From: Cyanobacteria bacterium UBA3301
GTDB taxonomy: Bacteria; Cyanobacteriota; Vampirovibrionia; Gastranaerophilales; Gastranaerophilaceae
DNA: 64,000 bases
Direction of reading: 5' to 3'
NCBI GenBank assembly: GCA_002361485.1
Contig: DESZ01000006.1
Span: forward strand, 143,292-207,291
This document shows positions 40,851 to 49,663 of this stretch, one piece after another. The notes under the pieces were generated by a model. That model saw nothing but the letters and a program-made list of their open reading frames with translations. It ran no database searches and was not told where the DNA came from. The position numbers and the translations under genes are program-made. Numbering within the stretch: position 1 is the stretch's first letter; each line of letters begins with the position of its first letter.

Positions 40851-42047
40851 ATGAAAAAATCAGTGAAAGATTTAGGCGAAATCAAAGGTAAAAGAGCACT
40901 AGTCAGAGTTGATGTTAACGTACCTTTGGATGAAAACAAAAACGTAACGGATGATACAAGAATTCAAGCAATCGTTCCTACCGTAAATTATTTAACAGAA
41001 CGCGGAGCACGTGTTATTCTTATGGCACACTTGGGCAGACCAAAAGGTGAAAGAAATATGGAATTCTCACTTGCACCTGTTGCAAAATATATGTCAAAAG
41101 TTTTCGGACAAGAAATCGTATTTATTCCATCTGTGGAAGAAGCTCCGGCTTATGTTGAAAAATTACAAGACGGTCAAATCGCTTTATTGGAAAATATCAG
41201 ATTCTACAAAGCTGAAGAAGCAAAAGATGATGATATGACTTTTGCAAACGAAATTGCAAAATTGGGTGATTTTTATGTAAATGATGCTTTCGGTGCCGCT
41301 CACAGAAATCACACTTCAACCGCAAAACTTGCAAAAGTATTAAAACCGGCGGTTTCAGGACTTTTAATGGAAAAAGAAATCAGATGTTTATCAAATGCTT
41401 TAGACAACCCTACAAGACCGTTTACTGCAATTGTCGGCGGCGCTAAAGTTTCTTCTAAAATCGGTGTTTTAGAAAACTTGTTAGACAAAGTTGATAATAT
41501 GATAATCGGCGGCGGTATGGCTTATACATTCGTTAAAGCTAACGGCGGAAAAATCGGTAACTCTATTTGTGAAGACGATCAAATCGAAACCGCAAAAGCT
41601 ATTGAAGCAAAAGCTCAGGCAAAAGGCGTTAAACTTGTTATGGCAACTGATGTTTTAGTTACAGATGATTTTTCAGGCAACGGAACAAACAAATTTGTTA
41701 AAATCAACGAAATTCCTGACGGATTTGAAGGCGTTGATGCAGGTGAAGAATCAAGAAAAGCATTCGCTGAAGTTATTAAATCTTCAAAAACTATTTTGAT
41801 GAACGGACCTGTCGGCGCATTCGAAAATCCTAAGTTCGCGGAAGGTACAAAAGCTGTTTTAGCTGCAGTAGTTGAAGCTACAAAAAATGGAGCAACTTCT
41901 GTAATCGGCGGTGGCGATTCAGTTTCAGCCGCTAAGAAATTCTTTAAAGCAGAAGACTTCACACACGTTTCTACAGGCGGCGGTGCTTCATTAGAATTCA
42001 TCGAAGGTAAAGTGTTACCTGGCGTTGCAGCTTTGGATGAACAATAA
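40851..42047 (+). CDS. pgk: Phosphoglycerate kinase
   Basis: A 398-residue glycolytic kinase of standard length. Motifs: R-V-D-V-N-V-P-L-D (about 22-30), H-L-G-R-P-K-G (60s), N-D-A-F-G-A-A-H-R (about 144-152), G-G-A-K-V-S-S-K (about 199-206), and C-terminal G-G-G-D-S-V-S-A followed by S-T-G-G-G-A-S-L-E. AAGGAG lies 8 nt upstream. gap is not adjacent. A terminator follows, so it is monocistronic. Confidence 0.98.
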   Translation: MKKSVKDLGEIKGKRALVRVDVNVPLDENKNVTDDTRIQAIVPTVNYLTERGARVILMAHLGRPKGERNMEFSLAPVAKYMSKVFGQEIVFIPSVEEAPAYVEKLQDGQIALLENIRFYKAEEAKDDDMTFANEIAKLGDFYVNDAFGAAHRNHTSTAKLAKVLKPAVSGLLMEKEIRCLSNALDNPTRPFTAIVGGAKVSSKIGVLENLLDKVDNMIIGGGMAYTFVKANGGKIGNSICEDDQIETAKAIEAKAQAKGVKLVMATDVLVTDDFSGNGTNKFVKINEIPDGFEGVDAGEESRKAFAEVIKSSKTILMNGPVGAFENPKFAEGTKAVLAAVVEATKNGATSVIGGGDSVSAAKKFFKAEDFTHVSTGGGASLEFIEGKVLPGVAALDEQ

Positions 42048-42068
42048 TTAATTTATTCAAATATGAAG

Positions 42069-42097
42069 ATAGGGCGAAATAATTTCGCCCTATTTTT
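42069..42097 (+). terminator. Intrinsic terminator after pgk
   Basis: ATAGGGCGAAA / TTTCGCCCTAT around TAA, then T5. It lies inside the upstream in-frame extension of folC, which argues against a folC start at 42063. Confidence 0.92.
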
Positions 42098-42131
42098 ATG
42101 CAATAATATAAAAAAATTGAGGAAAGAGTTT

Positions 42132-43313
42132 ATGGTTAAAACATATAATGATGCGGTGGAATTACTGACGTCTTCTGGCAAATTCAGGATATCGTTAGGG
42201 TTGGACAGAATATCAAAGATTCTTGAAATTCTTGGAAATCCGCAAGAAAATTTAAAATGTATTCACGTTGCAGGCACAAACGGTAAAGGTTCAGTCTGTG
42301 CAATATTAGCTTCAATTTTAAAATACGGAGGGTATAAAGTCGGACTTTATACAAGTCCGCACATATTCAAATATACGGAAAGAATTCAAATAAATAATAA
42401 ACCTATCGCAGATGAAGATTTCACAAAATATGTTTTTAAAATATCTGAATTAGCATCTGAAAATAATATAGATTTAACCGAATTTGAAATATTAACTGCT
42501 GTTATGTTTAAATATTTTGCCGATAATAAAGTTGATGTTGTTGTATTGGAAACAGGTTTAGGCGGAAGATTTGATGCCACAAATGTTATTAAAGAAAATA
42601 TTTGCTCCGTAATTACTCATGTTGATTTAGACCATACGGAAAGATTAGGCGATACTATTGATAAAATAGCTTTTGAAAAAGCCGGAATAATAAAACCGAA
42701 TTGCCCTTGTATTGTAACAGAAGGGAAAGAGGTTTATTATGATGTATCAATGAATATCGGGGCAGAACTGGAAATAGTCAATCCTTACGGAATTTCCACG
42801 GATAATTTATCATTGAAAGGCGCGTACCAACATGAGAATTTAGCGCTATCTCTCGGGGTTATTTCAAGATGTTTTCCAAAAATCACAAAAGAACAAATCG
42901 AAAACGGCTTGAAAAACGTCAAACACCCTTGCAGATTTCAATATATAAAAGATAAAAATTTAATTATCGACGGTGCACACAATCCAAACGGAATAAAAGC
43001 TCTTGTTGAAAGTTTGGATACAAATTTCCCGAACAAAAAGCGCCGTATAATATTCGGATGTTTGAAAAACAAAGATTATACCAAAATGCTGTCAGAACTA
43101 CTCAATGAAGGAGATGAAGTTTATTTTTATCACTTTAATCATAATAATTCCTGCGAATTTAATGATTTAAAATCCGTTTGTCCGATAAATTGCAAGGAAT
43201 TAACGGATGATACGGCAATAGACTTTAATGACGGGAAAATAAATGTTATTTGCGGATCTTTTTATATGATTGCCGAATTGAGTGAACTTCTGGAAATTAC
43301 AATTTGTGAATAA
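42132..43313 (+). CDS. folC: Folylpolyglutamate synthase / dihydrofolate synthase
   Basis: A 393-residue Mur-ligase-type enzyme that adds glutamate to folates. The P-loop V-A-G-T-N-G-K-G-S-V (about 49-58) and the T-S-P-H-I-F-K-Y-T-E-R-I motif are clear, as are V-L-E-T-G-L-G-G-R-F-D-A-T-N-V and I-D-G-A-H-N-P-N-G. I chose ATG 42132 (GAGG nearby); the longer frame from 42063 begins within the pgk terminator. A little shorter than E. coli FolC (422). Confidence 0.93.
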   Translation: MVKTYNDAVELLTSSGKFRISLGLDRISKILEILGNPQENLKCIHVAGTNGKGSVCAILASILKYGGYKVGLYTSPHIFKYTERIQINNKPIADEDFTKYVFKISELASENNIDLTEFEILTAVMFKYFADNKVDVVVLETGLGGRFDATNVIKENICSVITHVDLDHTERLGDTIDKIAFEKAGIIKPNCPCIVTEGKEVYYDVSMNIGAELEIVNPYGISTDNLSLKGAYQHENLALSLGVISRCFPKITKEQIENGLKNVKHPCRFQYIKDKNLIIDGAHNPNGIKALVESLDTNFPNKKRRIIFGCLKNKDYTKMLSELLNEGDEVYFYHFNHNNSCEFNDLKSVCPINCKELTDDTAIDFNDGKINVICGSFYMIAELSELLEITICE

Positions 43314-43324
43314 TAATAATATTT

Positions 43325-43353
43325 TTGCCATGACTAAAAATATAATTTAATAT
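43325..43353 (+). promoter_or_regulatory. Probable thyX promoter
   Basis: TTGCCA (43325-43330), 17 bp, TAATAT (43348-43353), 22 nt before the ATG. Confidence 0.45.
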
Positions 43354-43374
43354 GATATAAAAAAAGAGGGACGT

Positions 43375-44094
43375 ATGGAAGAAAGAAATAATAAACCAAT
43401 AGTAAAACTTATATCAAAGCCTAATAATATGCTAAAAACAGTTTATACAGCTTGCAGGACATGTTATAGCGCACAATCACCGGTTGATATGTATGAAAAT
43501 GACGTTGATGAAGAAAAAATGCTAAAACTTATTAAAAATGTTGTAGCATCAGGACATCATTCAACAATAGAACACATACAAATAAGTTTTGCTATCTCTA
43601 ATGTTTCAAGAGCTTGCACCCACCAGCTTGTAAGACACCGTTTAATGTCTTTCTCCCAAAAATCACAAAGATACGTTCAAGAAAAAGGGCAATTTGATTA
43701 CATTATCCCGCCGACTATTGATAAAAATCCTGAATTAAAAGAAAAATTTATCTCATTTATGGGGGAAATATCCGATAAATACCAAGAATTTGTGGATGCC
43801 GGGATTCCTGCGGAAGATGCACGGTTTGTTCTTCCTAATGCAGCCTCATCATCACTTGTTGCAAGCTTGAACTTAAGAGAACTTATTCACCTTGCTCAAT
43901 TAAGACTATGCACACGCGCGCAATACGAAATCCGAATGATGGTTAAAGCTATGTGTGATGAAATTACAAAAGAAGAACCATGGCTAAAAGAATATTTAGT
44001 GCCAAAATGTGAAGCTCTTGGTTTTTGTGATGAACACAAATCATGCGGCAGAAAAATTACAAAAGAAGAACTCTTTGCAAAAGCAGGTATTTAG
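43375..44094 (+). CDS. thyX: Flavin-dependent thymidylate synthase
   Basis: A 239-residue ThyX, which makes dTMP using FAD and methylene-tetrahydrofolate. The signature R-H-R-x5-S-x-K-S-x-R (87-99, R-H-R-L-M-S-F-S-Q-K-S-Q-R) and the upstream H-S-T-I-E-H are present. Many lineages use ThyX instead of ThyA. A GAGGG ribosome site precedes the ATG. The truncated dtd copy begins 3 nt after its stop. Confidence 0.96.
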   Translation: MEERNNKPIVKLISKPNNMLKTVYTACRTCYSAQSPVDMYENDVDEEKMLKLIKNVVASGHHSTIEHIQISFAISNVSRACTHQLVRHRLMSFSQKSQRYVQEKGQFDYIIPPTIDKNPELKEKFISFMGEISDKYQEFVDAGIPAEDARFVLPNAASSSLVASLNLRELIHLAQLRLCTRAQYEIRMMVKAMCDEITKEEPWLKEYLVPKCEALGFCDEHKSCGRKITKEELFAKAGI

Positions 44095-44097
44095 ATA

Positions 44098-44385
44098 GTG
44101 AAAGCATTAATTCAAAGAGTAAAAAAAGCGTCTGTTACGATTGATGGAGAATTGTATTCCTCTATCGATAAAGGTTTACTTGTTTTTTTAGGAGTACAAA
44201 AGGGTGATAGCGAAGAAAACGCCGATAAATTAGCCGAAAAACTTATTAATCTGCGTATATTTGAAGATGAAAGCGAAAAAATGAATCTGTCAATAAAAGA
44301 TGTTCAGGGCGAAATGCTTGTTGTTTCACAGTTTACCCTGTGCAGAGATTGTAAAAAAGGTACACGCCCAAGCTTTAGTAATTAA
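44098..44385 (+). pseudogene. Truncated D-aminoacyl-tRNA deacylase copy (dtd')
   Basis: Ninety-five codons (GTG start) matching the first 95 residues of the intact dtd at 45042, at about 90% protein identity, but with many synonymous changes. It keeps S-Q-F-T-L but ends right after T-R-P-S-F-S-N. The lost last 50 residues include the G-P-V-T motif needed for activity. The stop codon directly abuts the end of the minus-strand 146-residue gene, with no leftover dtd sequence beyond it. This is therefore a real truncation, not a frameshift. Confidence 0.85.
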
Positions 44386-44826
44386 CTATTTCTTGAAAAA
44401 AGTTTTTACCCGCTGCATAAATCCGACATCATCTTTATCGTCATAAACAACTTCATTATTCGAGGTGTCGAAAAATTTTGTTGTTTCGCCAGCTCCGTAT
44501 TTAATACTGTTTTGCTTACCGTTTTTTATATTAAATATGCAATTTGTGTTTTCTCCGACTAATAAATTTCTGTCAGATTTGATGTATGCACCGTTAAAAT
44601 CCAAAACAACCAAATCAGAATTTGAATCCGATGTGTTATTATAAACAACGGGATGCCTGTGCAAATCTTTCTGCTCTCCATAGTTTAAAACAGTTTTTTT
44701 ACCATCTCTATCTGTAAACTCAACTGTATATATAGAATTCCCTTTTTTATCCTGTTCTACTCTAATAAGCTTAGCATTTAAATCTCGACCAAAGCCAACA
44801 CCACCAATCATATTCAATTCTGACAT
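44386..44826 (-). CDS. Hypothetical protein (146 aa) between the two dtd copies
   Basis: Family not recognised. Probably beta-rich: V-D/E-x-x-K-x-G-N-S-I-Y-T-V-E-F-T-D-R-D-G-K-K-T-V-L-N-Y-G, then N-x-L-L-V-G-E-N-T-N-C-I-F. The C-terminal tail is basic (V-K-T-F-F-K-K). Its leader GAAAGGAGATTATTATGTCA is identical to that of the unrelated gene at 14993. It looks inserted between dtd' and dtd. No signal peptide. Confidence 0.7.
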   Translation of the reverse strand: MSELNMIGGVGFGRDLNAKLIRVEQDKKGNSIYTVEFTDRDGKKTVLNYGEQKDLHRHPVVYNNTSDSNSDLVVLDFNGAYIKSDRNLLVGENTNCIFNIKNGKQNSIKYGAGETTKFFDTSNNEVVYDDKDDVGFMQRVKTFFKK

Positions 44827-45018
44827 AATAATCTCCTTTCTAATGTGTCGTATTAATATAAAAAATATATACTTTGAATTATTGCTGTCAATTTTACATT
44901 AATTTACATTAATAATACATAATAGCATATCTATCTATATTGTTAATTAAACATTTGCTTTTAATGCGGTAATATAAATTTGATAAAAATGCAGCTTTTA
45001 ATATTTGGAAATTAATCG

Positions 45019-45024
45019 TATAAT
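45019..45024 (+). promoter_or_regulatory. -10 box of intact dtd
   Basis: TATAAT 17 bp before the ATG, with an A/G-rich ribosome site (GAGAAAG) between. The -35 is weak (TTTTAA at 44996). The rest of 44827-45018 is AT-rich without recognisable features. Confidence 0.4.
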
Positions 45025-45041
45025 TAAACAGAGAAAGTAAC

Positions 45042-45479
45042 ATGAAAGCATTAATTCAAAGAGTAAAAAAAGCATCAGTAACGATTGACGGAGAGCAGTA
45101 TTCCTCCATCAATAAGGGTTTACTTGTGTTTTTAGGAGTACAAAAAGGCGATAGCGAAGAAAATGCCGATAAACTTGTAGAAAAATTGATCAATCTGCGT
45201 ATATTTGAAGATGAAAACGAAAAAATGAATTTATCACTGAAAGATGTTCAAGGTGAAATGCTTGTAGTTTCGCAATTTACCTTATGCGGAGATTGCAAAA
45301 AAGGTACACGTCCTAGTTTTGATAATGCCGAACTCCCCAATAGAGCAAACGAACTATATGAGTATTTTGTTGCAAATGTTAAGAAAACATGCATACCATG
45401 CAAAACAGGTAAATTTGCAGCAATGATGGATGTTTCTCTCATTAATGACGGACCAGTTACATTCATGATTGAAAAATAA
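45042..45479 (+). CDS. dtd: D-aminoacyl-tRNA deacylase
   Basis: A complete 145-residue DTD that hydrolyses D-amino acids from tRNA. The catalytic S-Q-F-T-L (77-81) and the cross-subunit G-P-V-T (137-140; usual form G-P-V-T) are both intact. The N-terminal [13 protein letters not shown] is canonical. A partial, diverged copy lies 944 bp upstream in the same orientation. Confidence 0.96.
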   Translation: MKALIQRVKKASVTIDGEQYSSINKGLLVFLGVQKGDSEENADKLVEKLINLRIFEDENEKMNLSLKDVQGEMLVVSQFTLCGDCKKGTRPSFDNAELPNRANELYEYFVANVKKTCIPCKTGKFAAMMDVSLINDGPVTFMIEK

Positions 45480-45627
45480 TTCATTCGCATGACTTTACAA
45501 GAATATTAATATATGTTAAAATAATAATATAAACTAGAATTTTATTTTAAATCGATTTATTGAGAGGAATTTATTTTAGATTATTTTATTGTAAATTATT
45601 TTATTTTTTAATTAAGAGGCTTTTATT

Positions 45628-46599
45628 ATGTATGTAAACAAGTGCATTAAATGCGGTCGCGAGTTTGAAACAAAGAATCCTAAGAGGGTTGTTTGCCCCG
45701 ATTGTTTGTATCCTGACAAAAATATGATGATTGATTCTCCTGAAGGCTCTTCACCTTCAGAAGTACAAAATGAGAATGAATCAACTCCGCAATTTTACAG
45801 CAGTTATTCTGCTGGCAGTGATGATCGTCCAAGACCTCCACGCCAACAGTATAATAATCAAGGCGGTTACAACAGACCACGTCAAAATAACAGACCCGGC
45901 GGGTATAACAACAACCGTCAGCAGGGCGGATATAACCGCGCTCAAGGCGGACAAAGACCTTATAATAACAACCGTCAAGGCGGTTACAACAATAACAGAT
46001 ACAATAATCAAAGACCGCAGCAGGGCGGATTTAATCAAAGACGACCGCAAGGCCCTAACAGATTTAACAATAAAAGGCCTAATAACAGAAATAAAGCTCC
46101 AAAACAACTTTTAGTAAGTAAGGAGCAATTAGAACAAATTGAATTGTTGTATAAATTGATGCTTCCTTTGCCAAATCCTGATGCACACGAAGTCATCGGT
46201 GAAAAAATCGGGTTAGAACCAAGAAAAGTATTTTTCGGTATCAATTTAGTCAGACAAAAAATGATGCTGCCTAAATTACCGTACCCGAAACGTAAATTGG
46301 CAATTACACCGGATCAATTAAATGCGATAAAAATGTTGTATGAACCATTGTTGCCGTTACCTCCGATTGGCTGCCACAAAATTATTGCAGCTCAATTAAA
46401 AATGGATGAATGGCGTGTTCATGTCGGTATCGGTTTGGTTCGTGCTCAAATGGGTATGGAACGCTGGAATCAAGACAGACCTGATGTTCCTGAAGAATTT
46501 AAAAATCAAAAAGCTGAAGTAAAATCTGAAGATACAGAAGCTGAACCAAAGAAAAAAAGAGGACGCCCTAAAAAGAGCGAAGAATCTTCGGAAGAATAA
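45628..46599 (+). CDS. Zinc-ribbon, Asn/Gly/Arg-rich protein with duplicated helical domain and AT-hook-like tail
   Basis: A 323-residue modular protein. A zinc ribbon opens it (C6-x2-C9 and C23-x2-C26). A low-complexity region at about 60-155 follows, with repeats of Q-G-G-Y-N-N-N-R-like units. Two tandem related domains are at about 158-215 and 216-275 (L-E-Q-I-E-L-L-Y-K-L-M-L-P-L-P versus L-N-A-I-K-M-L-Y-E-P-L-L-P-L-P). The end is acidic then R-G-R-P-K-K (311-316), an AT-hook core. It may bind RNA or DNA and condense. It precedes rimM by 3 nt. GAGG precedes the ATG. Confidence 0.8.
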   Translation: MYVNKCIKCGREFETKNPKRVVCPDCLYPDKNMMIDSPEGSSPSEVQNENESTPQFYSSYSAGSDDRPRPPRQQYNNQGGYNRPRQNNRPGGYNNNRQQGGYNRAQGGQRPYNNNRQGGYNNNRYNNQRPQQGGFNQRRPQGPNRFNNKRPNNRNKAPKQLLVSKEQLEQIELLYKLMLPLPNPDAHEVIGEKIGLEPRKVFFGINLVRQKMMLPKLPYPKRKLAITPDQLNAIKMLYEPLLPLPPIGCHKIIAAQLKMDEWRVHVGIGLVRAQMGMERWNQDRPDVPEEFKNQKAEVKSEDTEAEPKKKRGRPKKSEESSEE

Positions 46600-46602
46600 T
46601 AT

Positions 46603-47115
46603 ATGAAATATGTTTCTGTAGGTAAAATCCTGAATTTTCACGGAATAAAAGGCGAAGCTAAAGTTGGCTATTCCAAAAACAGGGCAGATTTTTTGTCGGG
46701 TTTAAAGTCAGTATATGTAAAAACTGAACAAGGCTATAAGGAATTAAATATAACTTCAACCAGAGCAAACAAAAGCTTTATGCTCATTAAATTTGAAGGA
46801 ATAGATTCTATTAATGACCTGTTACCTTATAAAGGAAGTTTACTTTTTGTAACAGAAGAAATAATAAGACAAAATCTTGATGAAGATGAGTTTTTAATAG
46901 ATGAACTTGTCGGTTTGGGTGTTTTTGATAAAAAAACAGATAAAAGTCTCGGGTTTGTTATCGGAGTGTCAAATAATGGAGCAACAGATTTATTATCAGT
47001 AAAAACAAACACAAAAAAGATTTGTCTTGTACCTTTTGTAAAGGCTATTGTTCCTGATGTTGATATTAGAAACAAAAAAATTATGATAAATAACATTGAA
47101 GGATTATTAGAATGA
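46603..47115 (+). CDS. rimM: Ribosome maturation factor RimM
   Basis: A 170-residue RimM that assists 30S head assembly. N-terminal V-G-K-I-L-N-F-H-G-I-K-G-E and the central D-E-F-L-I-D-E-L-V-G-L-G-V, with C-terminal PRC-barrel V-P-F-V-K-A-I-V-P-D-V-D, are typical. It overlaps trmD by 4 nt (ATGA) and follows the zinc-ribbon gene closely. The rpsP-rimM-trmD-rplS cluster seen elsewhere is split here: rplS is at 2754. Confidence 0.92.
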   Translation: MKYVSVGKILNFHGIKGEAKVGYSKNRADFLSGLKSVYVKTEQGYKELNITSTRANKSFMLIKFEGIDSINDLLPYKGSLLFVTEEIIRQNLDEDEFLIDELVGLGVFDKKTDKSLGFVIGVSNNGATDLLSVKTNTKKICLVPFVKAIVPDVDIRNKKIMINNIEGLLE

Positions 47116-47801
47116 TTTTTGATGTATTAACACTATTCCCTGAAGTTATCGAAAATTATTGCAATATAAGTATAATGAAACGCGCAAAAGACTCTAAAGT
47201 CTTTGAGCTTCGAACAACCAATCCTCGCGATTACACATTGGATAAACACAAAAAAGTGGATGATACCCCTTATGGCGGCGGAGCAGGAATGGTTTTAATG
47301 CCTCAACCATATATTGATGCGTACGAAAGTGTTGAAAAAATTGACAATTCAATAACGGTAATGCTTTCTCCTCAAGGTCAGCCTTTAGATGAAAATTTGG
47401 TTTGCGAGTTATCAAATTACAACCAAATAATTATGCTGTGCGGACATTATGAAGGGTTTGACGAAAGAATAAGAGAAATAATTAAACCAAAAGAGATATC
47501 CGTCGGAGATTTTGTATTAACGGGAGGTGAATTGCCTGCTTTATGCTTAATAGATGCCGTCAGCAGAAAGCTCGAAGGAACATTAGGCAAAATTGAATCC
47601 GCACATGATGACAGCTTTTCAAACGGTTTACTTGAATATCCTCAATACACTAAGCCAAGAGAATATCGCGGATATAGAGTTCCTGAAGTGTTACTTAACG
47701 GAAATCATAAAGAAATTGCTCAATTTCGCTATGAACAGCAATTAGAACGCACAAAAACTCGCCGTCCGGATCTGTATAAACGGCATAAATCCGCTCAATA
47801 A
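47112..47801 (+). CDS. trmD: tRNA (guanine(37)-N1)-methyltransferase TrmD
   Basis: A 229-residue SPOUT methyltransferase that makes m1G37. The trefoil-knot motifs are visible: L-F-P-E-V-I-E-N-Y, D-D-T-P-Y-G-G-G-A-G-M-V-L, L-S-P-Q-G-Q-P-L, C-G-H-Y-E-G-F-D-E-R-I and S-V-G-D-F-V-L-T-G-G-E-L-P. Its ATG overlaps the rimM stop. Confidence 0.97.
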   Translation: MIFDVLTLFPEVIENYCNISIMKRAKDSKVFELRTTNPRDYTLDKHKKVDDTPYGGGAGMVLMPQPYIDAYESVEKIDNSITVMLSPQGQPLDENLVCELSNYNQIIMLCGHYEGFDERIREIIKPKEISVGDFVLTGGELPALCLIDAVSRKLEGTLGKIESAHDDSFSNGLLEYPQYTKPREYRGYRVPEVLLNGNHKEIAQFRYEQQLERTKTRRPDLYKRHKSAQ

Positions 47802-47846
47802 TTAACGTTAATACTGTTTTTTATTTATGCACAAATTTTAGTGCAT

Positions 47847-47873
47847 AAAAAAAAGCCGTTTTTGAAAACGGCT
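47847..47873 (-). terminator. Intrinsic terminator read on the minus strand
   Basis: AGCCGTTTT / AAAACGGCT (47854-47873). On the minus strand it is followed by T8 (47847-47854 complement). No annotated minus-strand gene lies upstream, so it may end an antisense or small RNA from the 47880-48069 spacer, or serve trmD only as a stem. A second stem TTATGCAC/GTGCATAA lies at 47825-47848. Confidence 0.6.
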
Positions 47874-48069
47874 ACCAGACTTGGGGAGGAGGTATGAAAA
47901 ACTGATGTTTTTCATATCTATATTATTAATATCGACAGGAAAAATATTTTCTTTAACATAAAGTTGCAAATCTCCTCCAAACGGAGTAGATGAGTTTATA
48001 TTATGCGGCGATAATGCTTGTAAAATTAAGAATGTATGAATATTTTTATGTGCTAAAATAATTTGTATA
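47874..48069 (+). other. Structured spacer upstream of nadB
   Basis: Within 196 bp there is a perfect 10-bp stem TATGAAAAAC/GTTTTTCATA (near 47893-47916), and a long-range complement between GGAGGAG (47884-47890) and CTCCTCC (near 47972-47978) next to a CTCC/GGAG hairpin. TGCTAAAAT (extended -10) lies 10 bp before nadB. Most of this lies upstream of that box, so it may be a separate structured RNA. I know no matching riboswitch. Confidence 0.45.
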
Positions 48070-49650
48070 ATGACAGAAATAAATAAATCGACATATTATA
48101 TAATTGTGGTAGGAAGCGGAATTTCAGGTTTATATTGTGCTTTAAAATTAGCTCAATACAATTCGGATAAACAGATTTTGCTTGTTACAAAGTCGGAATT
48201 AAAAGACAGTAATTCATACTACGCGCAAGGCGGTATGGTTGCTGTACTAAAAAATAATAAAAGCGATTCAGTCGAATTGCATCTGAAAGATACCCTGATT
48301 GCCGGAGCAGGATTAAGCGAGCCTGAAACAGTCGAATTTATCAGTAAAAATTCGGATGAAACGGTGCAGGACCTATTAACTTTTGGAGTTGAATTTGACA
48401 GAGATAAAAGCGGTGAATTTACCCTGACTAAAGAAGCTGCCCACAGTGTAAACAGAATTCTTCACTCGGGCGGAGATGCAACAGGAAGAATGATGGACAT
48501 ATCACTTTGCCAAGCTCTAAAGGATGTTAAAAATATTGATATAGCAGAAAATATTACCCTTACAGCTATATTAAAAAATAAAAATGATGAATGCTGCGGA
48601 TTAGAGGTTTTTGATAACGCTTCTAAAGAAACAAGAGTCATATACTCTCATTTTACGATACTTGCAACAGGCGGCATCGGACAATTATATAAATACACAA
48701 CCAATCCGCATGGTGCAACGGGGGATGGTTTAGCCTCCGCATACCGTATTGGCGCGGAATTAAGAGATATGGAATTTGTTCAATTTCATCCGACAGCTTT
48801 AGCAATTGATGACCCTATAAATCATAACAGATTTTTAATAAGCGAAGCCGTTCGTGGTGAAGGTGCAAAATTATGCGACAAATCAGGAAACAGATATATG
48901 CAAAAATATGATGAACGTGAAGATTTGGCGCCGCGCGATATTGTTGCAAGGGCAAATTTTACCGAAATGCAAAATAATAATACCGAAAATGTATATTTAG
49001 ATGCAACAATAATTGACCATGACAAGCTCTTGCACAGATTCCCCACAATCGCAGCAAAATGCAAAGAGTATGGGATTGATATTACAAAAGATTATATCCC
49101 TGTTGCACCCGCTGCGCATTACTTTATGGGCGGTATAAAAGTAGATTTAAACGGAGAAACCTCTATAAAAAATCTTTTTGCAATAGGAGAAGTCGCGTCA
49201 ACAGGTTTGCATGGCGCAAACAGGCTTGCAAGCAACTCTTTATTGGAATGTGTAGTGTGTGCTTATAAAACTGCGCAATATATTACAAACTCAACAGGAA
49301 CTACTGATTTCACTCTCCCTGAAATAATAAAACAAAAAAATTCTGTAAATACAGCTAATATCCCAAAATTAAAGGCAAAACTACAAACAACAATGTGGGA
49401 AAACGTCGGGATATACAGGAATGAAAAGACTTTGACAAAAGCATTGGATGACATTTGCGAAATGGAAAACTCGGTTTCAGCAACCCCAAATTCAAAAGAA
49501 GAATATGAATTAAATAATATGATTACGGTTGCAAAGCTCATAACAAAAAGCGCGCTAAACCGTAAGGAATCCCGCGGAGCACATTACAGAACAGATTTTT
49601 TACAAAAAGATATTAAACCGCAGCATAACGTGGTAAAATTTGAAAAATAA
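48070..49650 (+). CDS. nadB: L-aspartate oxidase
   Basis: A 526-residue FAD enzyme oxidising aspartate to iminoaspartate, the first step of NAD synthesis. Motifs: V-V-G-S-G-I-S-G-L-Y-C-A (dinucleotide fold, about 13-24), S-Y-Y-A-Q-G-G-M-V-A, H-S-G-G-D-A-T-G-R, E-F-V-Q-F-H-P-T-A-L, S-E-A-V-R-G-E-G-A and S-T-G-L-H-G-A-N-R-L-A-S-N-S-L-L-E. nadC follows closely; nadA is absent from the window. There is no Shine-Dalgarno, and an extended -10 ends 10 nt before the ATG. Confidence 0.96.
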   Translation: MTEINKSTYYIIVVGSGISGLYCALKLAQYNSDKQILLVTKSELKDSNSYYAQGGMVAVLKNNKSDSVELHLKDTLIAGAGLSEPETVEFISKNSDETVQDLLTFGVEFDRDKSGEFTLTKEAAHSVNRILHSGGDATGRMMDISLCQALKDVKNIDIAENITLTAILKNKNDECCGLEVFDNASKETRVIYSHFTILATGGIGQLYKYTTNPHGATGDGLASAYRIGAELRDMEFVQFHPTALAIDDPINHNRFLISEAVRGEGAKLCDKSGNRYMQKYDEREDLAPRDIVARANFTEMQNNNTENVYLDATIIDHDKLLHRFPTIAAKCKEYGIDITKDYIPVAPAAHYFMGGIKVDLNGETSIKNLFAIGEVASTGLHGANRLASNSLLECVVCAYKTAQYITNSTGTTDFTLPEIIKQKNSVNTANIPKLKAKLQTTMWENVGIYRNEKTLTKALDDICEMENSVSATPNSKEEYELNNMITVAKLITKSALNRKESRGAHYRTDFLQKDIKPQHNVVKFEK

Positions 49651-49663
49651 AGGAGAACATATT

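Noticed and set aside
44098..44385. dtd copy 1 as a sequencing frameshift of a full gene
   Set aside because: No remaining dtd C-terminal coding sequence follows in any frame; the bases beyond belong to the minus-strand gene.
47850..48069. Minus-strand open frame of about 70 codons in the nadB leader
   Set aside because: No good start codon, and its 3' part reads through the palindromic terminator; more likely structured RNA than protein.
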